Source of the DNA: Rhizobium anhuiense
GTDB lineage: Bacteria; Pseudomonadota; Alphaproteobacteria; Rhizobiales; Rhizobiaceae
Direction: 5' to 3'
Assembly (NCBI RefSeq): GCF_003985145.1
Contig: NZ_ML133521.1
Span: forward strand, 310,001 to 374,000
Length of the DNA: 64,000 bases
Every line of letters begins with the position of its first letter. The stretch's first letter is position 1. A model generated the notes under the pieces. It saw only the letters and a program-made list of their open reading frames with translations, did not search any database and was not told the DNA's origin. Shown in pieces: positions 42,039-51,192 of this stretch. A program made the translations under genes and the position numbers.

Positions 42039-43493
42039 ATGAAGCTCAATGATCCCTCGCTGTTCCGCCAGGCATGCCCCATCGCCGATCGCTGGATCGA
42101 AGCCGAAGGCCGCAAGGCGGCGACGGTCCGCAATCCGGCGACGGGCGAGACGCTGGGGGTGGTCCCAGACCTTGGTGCGGCGGAAACGGAGGACGCGATC
42201 CGCGCCGCCGTCATTGCCCAGAAGCTTTGGGCGAAGAAGACCGCCGGGGAGCGCGCCAACGTTCTCAAGGCATGGCACCGCCTGATGATCGAAAACCGCG
42301 ACGATCTGGCGATGATCCTGACGCTGGAGCAGGGAAAACCCCTGGCCGAAGCCAAGGGCGAAATCACCTATGGTGCGAGCTTCATCGAATGGTTCGCCGA
42401 AGAGGCACGGCGCATTAACGGCGAGACCATCCCAGGGCATCAGCCGGACAAGCGGATCCTGGTGCTGCGCCAGCCCGCGGGCGTGGTGGCGGCGATCACG
42501 CCCTGGAATTTTCCGAACGCGATGATCACCCGCAAGATCGGTCCCGCGCTTGCCGCCGGCTGTGCCGTCGTCCTCAAGCCGGCGCTGCAGACGCCATTCT
42601 CCGCCATTGCGATTGCCGTTCTCGCGGAGCGTGCCGGCCTGCCGCCGGGGCTGCTCAACATCGTGACCGGTGACGCAGCGGCCATTGGCGGTGCGCTGAC
42701 ATCAAGCCGTGACATCAGAGTGCTGACATTCACCGGCTCCACCCGGACGGGCGAACTGCTTTACCGGCAATGCGCGCCGACGATCAAAAAGCTCGGCCTC
42801 GAGCTTGGCGGCAACGCCCCCTTCATCGTCTTCGACGATGCCGATCTCGACGCTGCCGTCGAAGGCGCGCTCATCGCCAAGTTCCGCAACAACGGCCAGA
42901 CCTGCGTCTGCGCCAACCGGCTTTATGTCCAGGACGGCGTCTATGAGGCCTTTGCCGCCAAGCTTGCCAAGGCGGTTTCGGGCTTAAAGGTCGGCAATGG
43001 TCTCGACCGTGACGTCGTGCTCGGCCCGCTGATCGACGACAACGCCCTTGCCAAGGTCGAAAGCCATATCAGCGACGCCGTTTCAAAGGGCGCCGGGATC
43101 GTCTTGGGCGGCAAGCGCCACGCGCTCGGCGGCCATTTCTTCGAGCCGACGATCCTGCGCGATGTCGCTGCCGGCATGCAGGTCGCCCGCGAGGAAACCT
43201 TCGGGCCGCTTGCCCCGCTGTTTCGTTTCCGCGACGAAGAGGACGTCATCGAACAGGCAAATGACACCGAGTTCGGACTGGCCTCCTATTTTTACGCGCG
43301 CGATCTGTCGCGGGTATTTCGCGTCGCTGAAGCGCTCGAATATGGCATGGTCGGCGTCAATACCGGTCTCGTCTCCACCGCCGAGGCGCCGTTCGGCGGC
43401 GTGAAGATGTCGGGCCTCGGCCGCGAAGGCTCAAGGCACGGGTTGGACGAATATACCGAGCTTAAATACGTATGCCTCGGTGGCATTGCCTAA
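42039..43493 (+). CDS. Succinate-semialdehyde-type aldehyde dehydrogenase (GabD-like)
   Basis: A 484-residue aldehyde dehydrogenase closest in text to GabD. Key segments are ITPWNFPNAMITRKIGPALA, the glutamate in LELGGNAPFIVFDDAD, the catalytic cysteine in NNGQTCVCANRLYVQ, and the ending KMSGLGREGSRHGLDEYTE. It begins 10 bases after the ATPase stop. If it makes succinate from succinate semialdehyde, the operon would feed a C4 nitrogenous compound into the TCA cycle. The exact aldehyde is inferred. Confidence 0.9.
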   Translation: MKLNDPSLFRQACPIADRWIEAEGRKAATVRNPATGETLGVVPDLGAAETEDAIRAAVIAQKLWAKKTAGERANVLKAWHRLMIENRDDLAMILTLEQGKPLAEAKGEITYGASFIEWFAEEARRINGETIPGHQPDKRILVLRQPAGVVAAITPWNFPNAMITRKIGPALAAGCAVVLKPALQTPFSAIAIAVLAERAGLPPGLLNIVTGDAAAIGGALTSSRDIRVLTFTGSTRTGELLYRQCAPTIKKLGLELGGNAPFIVFDDADLDAAVEGALIAKFRNNGQTCVCANRLYVQDGVYEAFAAKLAKAVSGLKVGNGLDRDVVLGPLIDDNALAKVESHISDAVSKGAGIVLGGKRHALGGHFFEPTILRDVAAGMQVAREETFGPLAPLFRFRDEEDVIEQANDTEFGLASYFYARDLSRVFRVAEALEYGMVGVNTGLVSTAEAPFGGVKMSGLGREGSRHGLDEYTELKYVCLGGIA

Positions 43494-43586
43494 ATTGGCC
43501 GGGACCAGAATGCCTCTCGTCAGCGTCGACTGTATGTCACATCGGAGCCGCTCGCTGATGTGACGGCTGGGTCGAGGCACGGACCG

Positions 43587-43832
43587 TCAATTGCCAGTCG
43601 CTGCGATAATGCCGATCTCCACGGCGAATTCTGGCCCGGCGAGCCTCGCTTCGACCGTGGCGCGCACCGGCGCATGACCTGGGGACATCCAGGCGTCCCA
43701 GACGATATTCATCTCTTCGAACTCGGAGATATCAGCAAGCCAAATGGTTGCGCTGAGGATCCGCGTCGGATTGCTGCCCACGATTTCCAGAAGCGGATTG
43801 GGGCAATGGACGAATTCGTCAGCAAGTGTCAC
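43587..43832 (-). pseudogene. Truncated RidA/YjgF-family remnant
   Basis: The frame reads ILSATIWLADISEFEEMN, then VWDAWMSPGHAPVRATVEAR and VEIGIIAATG, the C-terminal half of a RidA-type enamine/imine deaminase. The conserved first half is missing; upstream text VTLADEFVHCPNP only loosely resembles the middle helix. The family arginine (PVRATVEA) is kept. It lies between the long catabolic operon and iolE and is probably a relic. Confidence 0.6.
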
Positions 43833-44069
43833 CGGTCGACGGGAGCTCGTGGTCGCTTTGGGCAGATTGTGTTGGAAGACTCCACTAGGGCCGCATTCGA
43901 AGTGATTTTCACGCGAAACGCGATGAACACAATTCCAACTGTTTGCCTGTGGCGAAACAAGATTGCGCAGAGCCTGTGCAAGCCGTAGTCGCGCAACATC
44001 ACTTCAGGCAAAATGAGACGCTGATCCGTTGCGGCGTTTGTCAACATAATCCGCCAATAGCGGACATCC
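43833..44069. other. Region between the RidA remnant and iolE
   Basis: No supported gene. A minus-strand frame (43829-44098, reading MIASVGFSLEDVRYWRIMLT) overlaps the end of iolE and has no recognised homology. A TTGACA element occurs near 44038-44043 on the minus strand. Confidence 0.35.
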
Positions 44070-44978
44070 TCAAGCGAAAAGCCGACGGACGCGATCAAAT
44101 GCGTCTGTCACGGCAGGCTTAGGCGGAGCCAATTCGGGGTCCTGCTCAGCCTCAACGACCAACCATCCGCGATAGCGGCCATTCAGCACGAAATCGGCGA
44201 TGGGGGCGAAATCAACGTCGCCATCACCGGGAACCGTGAACATGCCCCGGCGCACGCCCTCATTGAAGCTGAGATCAACCGCCCTCACCACCTCCATTAC
44301 CTTGCCACGAACATCCTTGAGATGGATGTGGGCGATCCGGTCGCCGAAGCGATCGATAAGGTGCTTGTAGTCGAAGCCGCCGCCAACCGCGTGTCCGGTG
44401 TCCAGAAGAAGGCCGACATCACCTCCAGCTCGGTCGAACAATGTGGAAATTTCGTCAAGGGTCTCTGTGACCATCATGAGATGGTGGTGATACGCGAGCC
44501 GGAGGCCATAGGCATCTTGGAGGCGCTTGGCGAATTCCGTAAGCCGGACCGCGTACGCAGCGATTTCGTCGGTGGGCATGACAAGCCTTTTTGACATCGG
44601 GGCGTCGAGCGGCGCTCCAGGGGTCATCATCGCCACCTCGCCATAGACCATGACCGAGCTGCCCATGTCGCGAAGAAGGCTGGCATGAGGAGCTACCGCA
44701 GCCATCTCGGCCTCGACGTCCCTCTCGGCCAGTTCGCCTGAATGCCATCCCGAGGCCAAGGCCAAACCACGCGAATCCAGAAGCGGTCGAAGAGCGGCGG
44801 CGTCGCGGGGAAACTTGCGCCCGAGTTCGACCCCCTGGTAGCCGATTGCGGCCGCATCATCCAGGCAGGTTTCGAGCGGGATGTTCGCGCCCAGGTCCTC
44901 AAGAACGTCGTTCGCCCAGGACAACGGACTCACTCCAAGACGGACGCCTGGCGGGAGGGAGGATAGGGACTGGTTCAT
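44070..44978 (-). CDS. Inosose dehydratase-like sugar isomerase/epimerase (IolE type)
   Basis: A 302-residue TIM-barrel protein of the xylose-isomerase-like family. The text LGVSPLSWANDVLEDLGANI, ECLDDAAAIGYQGVELGRKF-like (here TCLDDAAAIGYQGVELGRKF), YHHHLMMVTETLDEI, LLLDTGHAVGGGFD and HIHLKDVRGKV is typical of IolE, which dehydrates 2-keto-myo-inositol using Mn or Co. It lies downstream of the LacI gene on the same strand, while an inositol dehydrogenase-like gene is divergent at 50142. A rhizopine MocC-like role is also possible. Confidence 0.85.
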   Translation of the reverse strand: MNQSLSSLPPGVRLGVSPLSWANDVLEDLGANIPLETCLDDAAAIGYQGVELGRKFPRDAAALRPLLDSRGLALASGWHSGELAERDVEAEMAAVAPHASLLRDMGSSVMVYGEVAMMTPGAPLDAPMSKRLVMPTDEIAAYAVRLTEFAKRLQDAYGLRLAYHHHLMMVTETLDEISTLFDRAGGDVGLLLDTGHAVGGGFDYKHLIDRFGDRIAHIHLKDVRGKVMEVVRAVDLSFNEGVRRGMFTVPGDGDVDFAPIADFVLNGRYRGWLVVEAEQDPELAPPKPAVTDAFDRVRRLFA

Positions 44979-45052
44979 CTGCGTCTCCAAATTTTGCGCA
45001 TGGGTTCTCGATCCCGCGCCGCAGGGCGCAGATTCGAATGACAGGTTTCAGA

Positions 45053-46048
45053 TCACGTGGACGACCGGACGACGAGCTTGCCCGGAAGGGAAATGGTCTC
45101 TCCTTCGCGCTTGCCAGTGACCATTTCCACGATGAGGTCGACCATCTCGCGGCACGGCTGCTCGTAGGTCGTGAGGCCGAACGCGGGTGTCGCGCCGAGT
45201 TCGTAGTTGTCGAAGCCGACGACAGCGATGTCCTCCGGCACGCTAACACCGAACTCGCTGCGGATCGTCTCCATCGCGCCGATCGCCAGGATGTCGTTCT
45301 CGCACATCAGGACGTCGACCCGGTCTTCAGGGGAGGTCTTCTTCAAATATTCACGGGCCGAGGCTCCTCCGTCCTCCCGGCTGTAGCGCTCGGCTGAGAT
45401 GTCCACGATGTGTTCGACACCCTTCTGCCTCCAAAACTCGGCGAAGTGGTGCCTCCGCTTCAATGCGGTCGACAGCGCCGAGGCCCCGGTCATGAAGCCT
45501 GGCCGCCGGTAGCCCCGTTCATAAAGGTGGTCCACGATATCCCTCAGGCCGACTTCCGAGTCGCAGACGACCGCCGGGACACCTTCGATCTGGCTATCGC
45601 GCGCGAGGACAAACATGGGCGGCATGCCCGGTCCCAAGCGACGGTCGTTCAACGTCTCGTCCCGAAATGCGGTGCCGAGAAGAATGATGGCATCGACCAG
45701 GCGCTGGTCGGCATTGAGAAGCGCATGTACATGGTCGAAGTGATTGTTGATGTTGATGAGCATTGCCACGAGACCCGCGGCCTGCAGGCGCTCGGTCAGG
45801 GATTCCAGAAACGGAAGTTTCTGCGGGTTGGCGAAGTCGTCGACGAGCACGGCGACCTGATGGGTCACATTCGTCGAAAGGCTGCGCGCGAGCAGATTGG
45901 GCGAATAGTTCAGTTTCTCCGCCGCCTCCATGATCTTGCGTTTGGCTTCGTCGGTGATCGACGCGCCGGGCTTGAACGCGCGAATGACCGTCCATTTAGA
46001 CACCCCCGCCGCCTCCCCCACTTCCTTTGCCGTAGCCCGCTTTCGCAT
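45053..46048 (-). CDS. LacI-family repressor of the inositol-like locus
   Basis: A 331-residue regulator. Residues 1-60 or so are the LacI DNA-binding domain (ATAKEVGEAAGVSKWTVIRA, then YSPNLLARSLST hinge), followed by a periplasmic-binding-protein-like sugar domain (VAVLVDDFANPQKLPFLESL). The start at 46048 has GGGGAGAGG just upstream; the longer frame to 46339 is discarded. Two identical palindromes in the divergent region at 46141-46178 are its probable operators, controlling the transport operon and perhaps itself. Confidence 0.92.
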   Translation of the reverse strand: MRKRATAKEVGEAAGVSKWTVIRAFKPGASITDEAKRKIMEAAEKLNYSPNLLARSLSTNVTHQVAVLVDDFANPQKLPFLESLTERLQAAGLVAMLININNHFDHVHALLNADQRLVDAIILLGTAFRDETLNDRRLGPGMPPMFVLARDSQIEGVPAVVCDSEVGLRDIVDHLYERGYRRPGFMTGASALSTALKRRHHFAEFWRQKGVEHIVDISAERYSREDGGASAREYLKKTSPEDRVDVLMCENDILAIGAMETIRSEFGVSVPEDIAVVGFDNYELGATPAFGLTTYEQPCREMVDLIVEMVTGKREGETISLPGKLVVRSST

Positions 46049-46140
46049 GCCTCTCCCCTGGGATGGAACAAATATTCCATCATCGCCTGCCGATGAAATA
46101 TCTCTTGCTTTTATAACATCTGACAATAATATGCATCCAC

Positions 46141-46178
46141 TTGCACCCGGGTGCAAGCGATTTTGCACCCGGGTGCAA
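46141..46178. promoter_or_regulatory. Tandem LacI-type operators
   Basis: TTGCACCCGGGTGCAA occurs twice, at 46141-46156 and 46163-46178. Both are perfect 16-base palindromes with a central CG, as in LacI/GalR operators, and their centres are 22 bases apart, two helical turns. A further looser dyad ATGGAA-N6-TTCCAT is at 46064-46081. Confidence 0.8.
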
Positions 46179-46228
46179 GATGTTTTTTGGCCGACCTGAG
46201 GAGTGGGACGGCATACCAGGAGGAAGAA

Positions 46229-47179
46229 ATGAAAGCTCTGCTGAAGACGCTCGCCATGAGCGCAATCGCATTCGGTGTCGCCACCTCGGCCGCCGTCGCC
46301 GTCAAGGCGCAGGAAATCTCCATCATCGCCGTCACGCACGGGCAGGCTTCGGACCCGTTTTGGTCAATCGTCAAGAACGGCATGATGCAGGCTGCCAAGG
46401 ACAGCAACGTCAAGGTCGACTACCGCGCGCCCGAAACCTTTGACATGGTCGCGATGGGCCAGCTGATCGAAGCCGCCGTCAACCAGCATCCTGCTGGCAT
46501 CGTCATCTCCAATCCCGATCCGGACGCTCTCGGCCCGGCGATCGAAAAGGCCGTCGCCGCGGGCATCCCGGTCATCTCGATGAACTCGGGCATCGCCGCC
46601 CAAGAGAAGCTGGGCATCAGGCTCCATGTGGGCCAGGACGAAACTCCGGCAGGCATCAAGGTCGGCGCGATGCTCAAGTCGCTCGGCCTTAAGCATGTCC
46701 TCTGCGTCAACCAGGAAGTCGGCAATGCCGCGCTTGACCAGCGTTGCGCCGGAACCGAGAAGGGCTTTGAAGGCGGCAAGCTAACCGTGCTTCCGACGAC
46801 CGCCGATCCGGCCGAAATCGAAGCCAAGATTCAGGCTGCCCTGACATCCGATCCGTCAATCGACGTCGTCCTGGGTCTGTCCGCTCCGCTTGTCGGCGAG
46901 CGCGCCGTAGCCGTCGTTGAGAAGATGGGCGTTGCCGACAAGGTGAAGGTGGCTTCCTACGACCTGTCCGCCAACTTCCTCCAGGCCGTCGCCGACGGCA
47001 AGGCGCTGTTCGCCGTCGACCAGCAGCCCTATCTGCAGGGCTACCTGCCCGTGACCTTCCTCGCGCTCAACGCCCGTTACGGCACCATCCCGGCAGGCAA
47101 TGTCCCGTCGGGTCCGAGCTTCGTCGAGAAGGACACCGCCGCTTCCGTCATCGAGAAGTCCTCCCAGGGCATTCGCTAA
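46229..47179 (+). CDS. Sugar or inositol ABC substrate-binding protein (RbsB/FrcB class)
   Basis: A 316-residue periplasmic protein with the signal peptide MKALLKTLAMSAIAFGVATS followed by AAVAVKA. The mature part reads ISIIAVTHGQASDPFWSIVK, GIVISNPDPDALGPAIEKAV and VISMNSGIAAQEKLGI, typical of class-2 pentose/inositol binding proteins. AGGAGGAAGAA precedes ATG 46229. The transporter's small ATPase points to the FrcBCA type, whereas the enzymes point to an inositol-like ligand. Confidence 0.9.
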   Translation: MKALLKTLAMSAIAFGVATSAAVAVKAQEISIIAVTHGQASDPFWSIVKNGMMQAAKDSNVKVDYRAPETFDMVAMGQLIEAAVNQHPAGIVISNPDPDALGPAIEKAVAAGIPVISMNSGIAAQEKLGIRLHVGQDETPAGIKVGAMLKSLGLKHVLCVNQEVGNAALDQRCAGTEKGFEGGKLTVLPTTADPAEIEAKIQAALTSDPSIDVVLGLSAPLVGERAVAVVEKMGVADKVKVASYDLSANFLQAVADGKALFAVDQQPYLQGYLPVTFLALNARYGTIPAGNVPSGPSFVEKDTAASVIEKSSQGIR

Positions 47180-47187
47180 GCGAAGCC

Positions 47188-47216
47188 CGGCGGTCCCCAA
47201 CCTCCACGGGGGCCGC
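47188..47216 (+). terminator. Intercistronic hairpin after the binding-protein gene
   Basis: GGCGGTCCCC pairs with GGGGGCCGCC (one G-T pair) around nine bases, between the binding-protein stop and the permease gene. It lacks a T run and probably tunes downstream expression. Confidence 0.5.
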
Positions 47217-47304
47217 CACTCTTGCCTGACGCGCATTGCCATGGAGTCCCTCGCACACTCTGGCTTCGGCGCGACTTGAACGACCATTCGCAAAGGAACG
47301 GGCC

Positions 47305-48429
47305 ATGTCCCTCGTCAATGAACAAAACGGCGCGACGGCTTCGCGCGCCGATGAGCGGCTCAAGAAGGTGTCGACCGTCACCTCGCTTCTGCGCCGCCCT
47401 GAACTCGGGGCCGTCGCCGGACTTGTGCTCGTTGCAATATTCTTCGTCTTCACCGCGAACCCGGCGATGTTCACGCTCGCGGGCATCATGAACTTCATGG
47501 CCCCCGCCGCGCAGCTCGGCATCCTCGCGATAGGAGCTGCCCTGCTCATGATTGGCGGGGAGTTCGACCTCTCCATCGGGTCGATGGTGGCCTTCGCCGG
47601 CCTCGTCTTCGGCACAGCTCTCGTCGTGCTCCAGCTTCCCCTCAGCGTCGCCATCCTCATCGCCATGGCTTTCGCGGTCTGCATCGGCGTCACCAACGCC
47701 CAGATCACGATCCGGACGGGTTTACCATCGTTCATCGTGACGCTTGCATTCCTCTTCATTCTACGAGGCCTGACACTCGTGGGTCTCAAATGGGCCAGCG
47801 GCGGTTCCACCCAGCTCCGTGGAATGAAGGAAGCCGCCGCCAACAGTCCGCTTGCCCCCATCTTCTCGGGCGATGCGTTTGCGGGATTGTTCCGTTGGAT
47901 GGCCGAGCTCGGCGTAATCGCCAAGCTTCCCAACGGCAATCCGCAGGTGCCCGGCGTTCCCGTCGAAATCCTGTGGTTCATCGCCATCGCGCTCGGTGCG
48001 ACCTGGCTCCTCCTTCGGACCCGGTTCGGCAACTGGATATTCGCCGCTGGCGGCGATGCATGGGCGGCCCAGAAGTCAGGTGTTCCGGTCCGTCGGGTCA
48101 AGACGACGCTCTTTGTGATCACCGCGCTTTGCGCCACCCTCGTTGCCATCCTGACCGTCCTCGATGCCGGCTCTACGGATGCGCGTCGCGGGTTCCAGAA
48201 AGAGTTCGAGGCGATCATCGCCGCGGTGATCGGCGGCTGCCTCCTGACGGGCGGCTACGGTTCGGCGATCGGTGCCTTCTTCGGCTCCATCGTGTTCGGC
48301 ATGGTCCTGATTGGCCTGACCTACACCTCTATCGACCAGGATTGGTATCTCGTCTTCCTCGGCGGCATGCTGCTGATCGCGGTCATCTTCAACAACGTCA
48401 TCCGCAAGCGCGTTACGGGAGAACGGTGA
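47305..48429 (+). CDS. Sugar ABC permease (RbsC/FrcC class)
   Basis: A 374-residue inner-membrane permease with about ten hydrophobic segments. [20 protein letters not shown] is the hallmark of the RbsC/AraH family, and [18 protein letters not shown] follows near the end. ATG 47305 with AAAGGAA upstream is preferred to 47236. The stop overlaps the ATPase start by TGATG. Confidence 0.92.
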   Translation: MSLVNEQNGATASRADERLKKVSTVTSLLRRPELGAVAGLVLVAIFFVFTANPAMFTLAGIMNFMAPAAQLGILAIGAALLMIGGEFDLSIGSMVAFAGLVFGTALVVLQLPLSVAILIAMAFAVCIGVTNAQITIRTGLPSFIVTLAFLFILRGLTLVGLKWASGGSTQLRGMKEAAANSPLAPIFSGDAFAGLFRWMAELGVIAKLPNGNPQVPGVPVEILWFIAIALGATWLLLRTRFGNWIFAAGGDAWAAQKSGVPVRRVKTTLFVITALCATLVAILTVLDAGSTDARRGFQKEFEAIIAAVIGGCLLTGGYGSAIGAFFGSIVFGMVLIGLTYTSIDQDWYLVFLGGMLLIAVIFNNVIRKRVTGER

Positions 48430-49217
48430 TGAGCAATTCCCAGACGCCCCTCATCGAGGTCAAGGACCTCGTCAAACACTTTGGTTCCGTGATCGCCCTC
48501 AACGGCGTGTCGATGAAGGTGCATTCCAACGAAGTTCTGTGCCTGCTAGGGGACAATGGCGCGGGCAAGAGCACGCTGATCAATACGCTCGCTGGCGTGC
48601 ACAAACCCAGCTCAGGCGAATTCCTCGTCGATGGCCAGCCGAGGCTGTTCTCAGGCCCGCGCGACGCTCTCGATTCGGGCATCGCCACAGTCTACCAAGA
48701 CCTCGCCATGATCCCGCTGATGTCGGTCACCCGGAACTTCTTCATGGGCCGGGAGCCCCTGAAAGGCTTCGGCCCGTTCAAGACCATGGACATGGACCTC
48801 GCCGACAACGTCACGCGCGACGAAATGCACCGTATCGGCATCGATGTTCGCGATCCGCAGCAGGCCGTCGGTACGCTGTCCGGTGGCGAACGCCAGTGCG
48901 TCGCCATCGCACGAGCGGTCTACTTCGGCGCAAAGGTCCTGATCCTCGACGAGCCGACGTCGGCCCTCGGCGTGGCCCAGACCTCGATGGTGCTAAAATA
49001 CGTCAACCAGGTCCGCGCGAAGGGCCTCGGCGTAATCTTTATCACCCACAACGTGCGCCACGCCTACGCAGTCGGAAACCGCTTCACGGTTCTCAACCGC
49101 GGCAAGACGCTCGGCACCTTCACGAAGGGCGAGATCAGCATCGACGAGCTTCAGAACCTGATGGCCGGCGGCAAGGAGCTGCAGTCCGTTTCGCAGGAAC
49201 TCGGAGGCACCATCTAG
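48429..49217 (+). CDS. Sugar ABC ATPase, single-domain (FrcA-like)
   Basis: A 262-residue ATPase with Walker [15 protein letters not shown], signature [14 protein letters not shown] and Walker [14 protein letters not shown]. Most ribose/inositol ATPases have two fused ATPase domains of about 500 residues; the single domain matches rhizobial FrcA. The aspartate usually following SAL is replaced by glycine (SALGV), also seen in FrcA-like proteins. The longer frame back to 47790 is read-through of the permease region and is rejected. Confidence 0.92.
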   Translation: MSNSQTPLIEVKDLVKHFGSVIALNGVSMKVHSNEVLCLLGDNGAGKSTLINTLAGVHKPSSGEFLVDGQPRLFSGPRDALDSGIATVYQDLAMIPLMSVTRNFFMGREPLKGFGPFKTMDMDLADNVTRDEMHRIGIDVRDPQQAVGTLSGGERQCVAIARAVYFGAKVLILDEPTSALGVAQTSMVLKYVNQVRAKGLGVIFITHNVRHAYAVGNRFTVLNRGKTLGTFTKGEISIDELQNLMAGGKELQSVSQELGGTI

Positions 49218-49326
49218 CCCGCTCCGTGGCCCCGGAGTCCGGAGCCACACCTCACTCCGATCGATGATCGGCTCGATCCAGAAACAAGCCAAGAGGAGTC
49301 CGGCGACGACCGGACCAGGTAATGAC

Positions 49327-50109
49327 ATGACTTCTTCGTTCCCGCTCGCAGCCTGCGCCGAGATGATCTGGCGCGACAAGCCGATCGAATGGCGCGCCTC
49401 CCGTCTCAAAGAACTCGGTTTCGGTGTGGGTCTCTGGAACTGGCCAGAGCACGACATCGGCAAGCTCGAAGCGACCGGAGCGACGTTCACGATCATGAAT
49501 GGCTATCTGACGGGCCGGCTCACCGATGACGATGGTGCCGCCGAGCTGCTCAAGACGGCCCGCGAGACCGCACAGGTCGGCAAGTGCCTCGGCGTTCAAC
49601 GCCTGAACCTTCACGGCACCGGACTTGGCGACCGCGGCCTCCCGGTTCAGCCGATCGAGATCGTGACAGGAGCCATGTGGCTCAAGGCCCGCGACACCTT
49701 ATCCCGCATCGTCGACCTCGCCGAAGAGGAAGGCGTGACATTTACGCTCGAGAACCTGAACCTCCCTGTCGACCATCCAGGGGTCCCGTTCGGCCGCGCC
49801 GAGGACACGCTGGCGCTGGTCTCCAGCATTGATCATCCGCGCCTGAGGCTCAATCTCGACCTTTATCACGCGCAGATCGGCGAAGGGAACCTGATCGAGC
49901 TGTGCCGCAAATCTCTACCTTGGATCGGCGAAATTCAGGTCGCCGACGTTCCCGGCCGATTTGAACCGGGCACAGGCGAGGTCAACTGGAGTGGCATCGC
50001 CAAGGCGCTGGCCGCCATGGGCTATTCCGGTCCGATCGGCATGGAGGCCTGGGCATCCGGAGACTCCGACGTCGCTCTCGAAGCCTTCCGCAAAGCCTTC
50101 ACTCTCTGA
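49327..50109 (+). CDS. TIM-barrel sugar isomerase, hydroxypyruvate-isomerase-like
   Basis: A 260-residue xylose-isomerase-like protein. Conserved metal-site segments are VTFTLENLNLPVDHPG, LRLNLDLYHAQIGEGNLIEL and the ending YSGPIGMEAW. Text such as GEIQVADVPGRFEPGTGEVN matches the Hyi/OtnI group that isomerises small keto-acids or keto-sugars. ATG 49327 is preferred over 49264 because the fold begins there. In this operon it may act on a later inositol intermediate. Confidence 0.85.
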   Translation: MTSSFPLAACAEMIWRDKPIEWRASRLKELGFGVGLWNWPEHDIGKLEATGATFTIMNGYLTGRLTDDDGAAELLKTARETAQVGKCLGVQRLNLHGTGLGDRGLPVQPIEIVTGAMWLKARDTLSRIVDLAEEEGVTFTLENLNLPVDHPGVPFGRAEDTLALVSSIDHPRLRLNLDLYHAQIGEGNLIELCRKSLPWIGEIQVADVPGRFEPGTGEVNWSGIAKALAAMGYSGPIGMEAWASGDSDVALEAFRKAFTL

Positions 50110-50141
50110 CAGTTCAAGTCTCCCAAAACAGGAACAAGACA

Positions 50142-51158
50142 ATGCCTAAGAAACCCGTCAACATCGGCCTCATCGGAGCCGGCCGCATCGGCTCCTTCCA
50201 TGGCGAGACCGTCGCCCGTCGTCTGGTCGATGCCGAACTCGTCGCCATTGCCGACCCGGCTCCCGGTGCCGCCGCAAACCTAGCCGCCAAGCTTGACGTC
50301 GACGCCTCCTATACTGATGTCGCCGAGCTGCTCGCCCATCCAGGCCTCGACGCCGTGATCATCGCCACGCCCGCCCGCTTCCACACCAATGTCGTCGTTC
50401 AGGCGGCGGAGGCCGGAAAGGCCGTGTTTTGCGAGAAGCCGATGGCTCTTACCCTCGAAGACGCCGAGCGTGCCGTTGCCGCCGCCAAGTCGGCTGGCGT
50501 CCCTCTCCAGGTCGGCTTCAATCGACGCTGGGATCAGGCTTTCGCCGAAGGCCGGGCAGCAATCGACGCCGGGAAGGTCGGTACTCCCCAGCTCATCCGC
50601 TCGCTTACCCGTGATCCCGGCCCGTTCGGTGCCGATCCGGACCGCATTCCCCTCTGGACCATCTTCTACGAGACCCTGATCCACGACTTCGACACGCTGC
50701 TGTGGCTGAACCCCGGTGCGAAGGTCACCGAGGTCTACGCCGTTGGCGACGCGTTGGTCCGCCCGGACGCCAAGGACGAAGGATTTCTCGATACCGCCGT
50801 CGTCACCATCCGGTTCGACAACGGCTCCGTGGCCGTGGCGGAAGCCAACTTCTGCGCCATGTATGGCTATGACATCCGCGGCGAGGTGTTCGGCTCAGGC
50901 GGCATGATCACCATGGGAGACGTCCGCCGCTCCAGCATGACCATGTTCGATAAGGACGGCGTGTCCAACGACACATGGCGTCGCGACACCGACCACTTCA
51001 TCCACGGCTATACCGCCCAACTCGCCTCGTTCGCGAAGACGGTTCGCGAAGGCAAGCTCTCCGGAGGTGCGACGGGGCACGACGCCCGCCAGGCGCTGGC
51101 GATCGCGCTCGCTTGCATCGAGTCGGTCCAGAAGAACGCCCCCGTGCCCGTGAAGTGA
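50142..51158 (+). CDS. Inositol 2-dehydrogenase-like oxidoreductase (IolG/Gfo-Idh-MocA)
   Basis: A 338-residue NAD(P)-dependent dehydrogenase. The Rossmann loop GLIGAGRIGSFHGETVARR is at the N-terminus, the catalytic CEKPMALTLEDA near residue 95, and LIHDFDTLLWL holds the histidine/aspartate pair of IolG. It probably oxidises myo-inositol or an inositol derivative to the ketone that the IolE-like enzyme dehydrates. MocA of rhizopine catabolism is in the same family, so that substrate cannot be excluded. Confidence 0.88.
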   Translation: MPKKPVNIGLIGAGRIGSFHGETVARRLVDAELVAIADPAPGAAANLAAKLDVDASYTDVAELLAHPGLDAVIIATPARFHTNVVVQAAEAGKAVFCEKPMALTLEDAERAVAAAKSAGVPLQVGFNRRWDQAFAEGRAAIDAGKVGTPQLIRSLTRDPGPFGADPDRIPLWTIFYETLIHDFDTLLWLNPGAKVTEVYAVGDALVRPDAKDEGFLDTAVVTIRFDNGSVAVAEANFCAMYGYDIRGEVFGSGGMITMGDVRRSSMTMFDKDGVSNDTWRRDTDHFIHGYTAQLASFAKTVREGKLSGGATGHDARQALAIALACIESVQKNAPVPVK

Positions 51159-51192
51159 TGTCAACGAACTCGGCCGCGATCAATCCGGAGCT

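Noticed and set aside
32878..43493. Identity of the operon with the Rut pyrimidine or the Arthrobacter pyridine pathway
   Set aside because: Single enzymes match in family, but the gene sets differ: no RutA/RutB pair, no formamide-type amidohydrolase series, and DUF1185 is foreign to both. I keep only a mechanistic analogy.
47790..48428. N-terminal extension of the FrcA-like ATPase frame
   Set aside because: It overlaps the permease gene in another frame; the ATPase fold begins at ATG 48429, which overlaps the permease stop.
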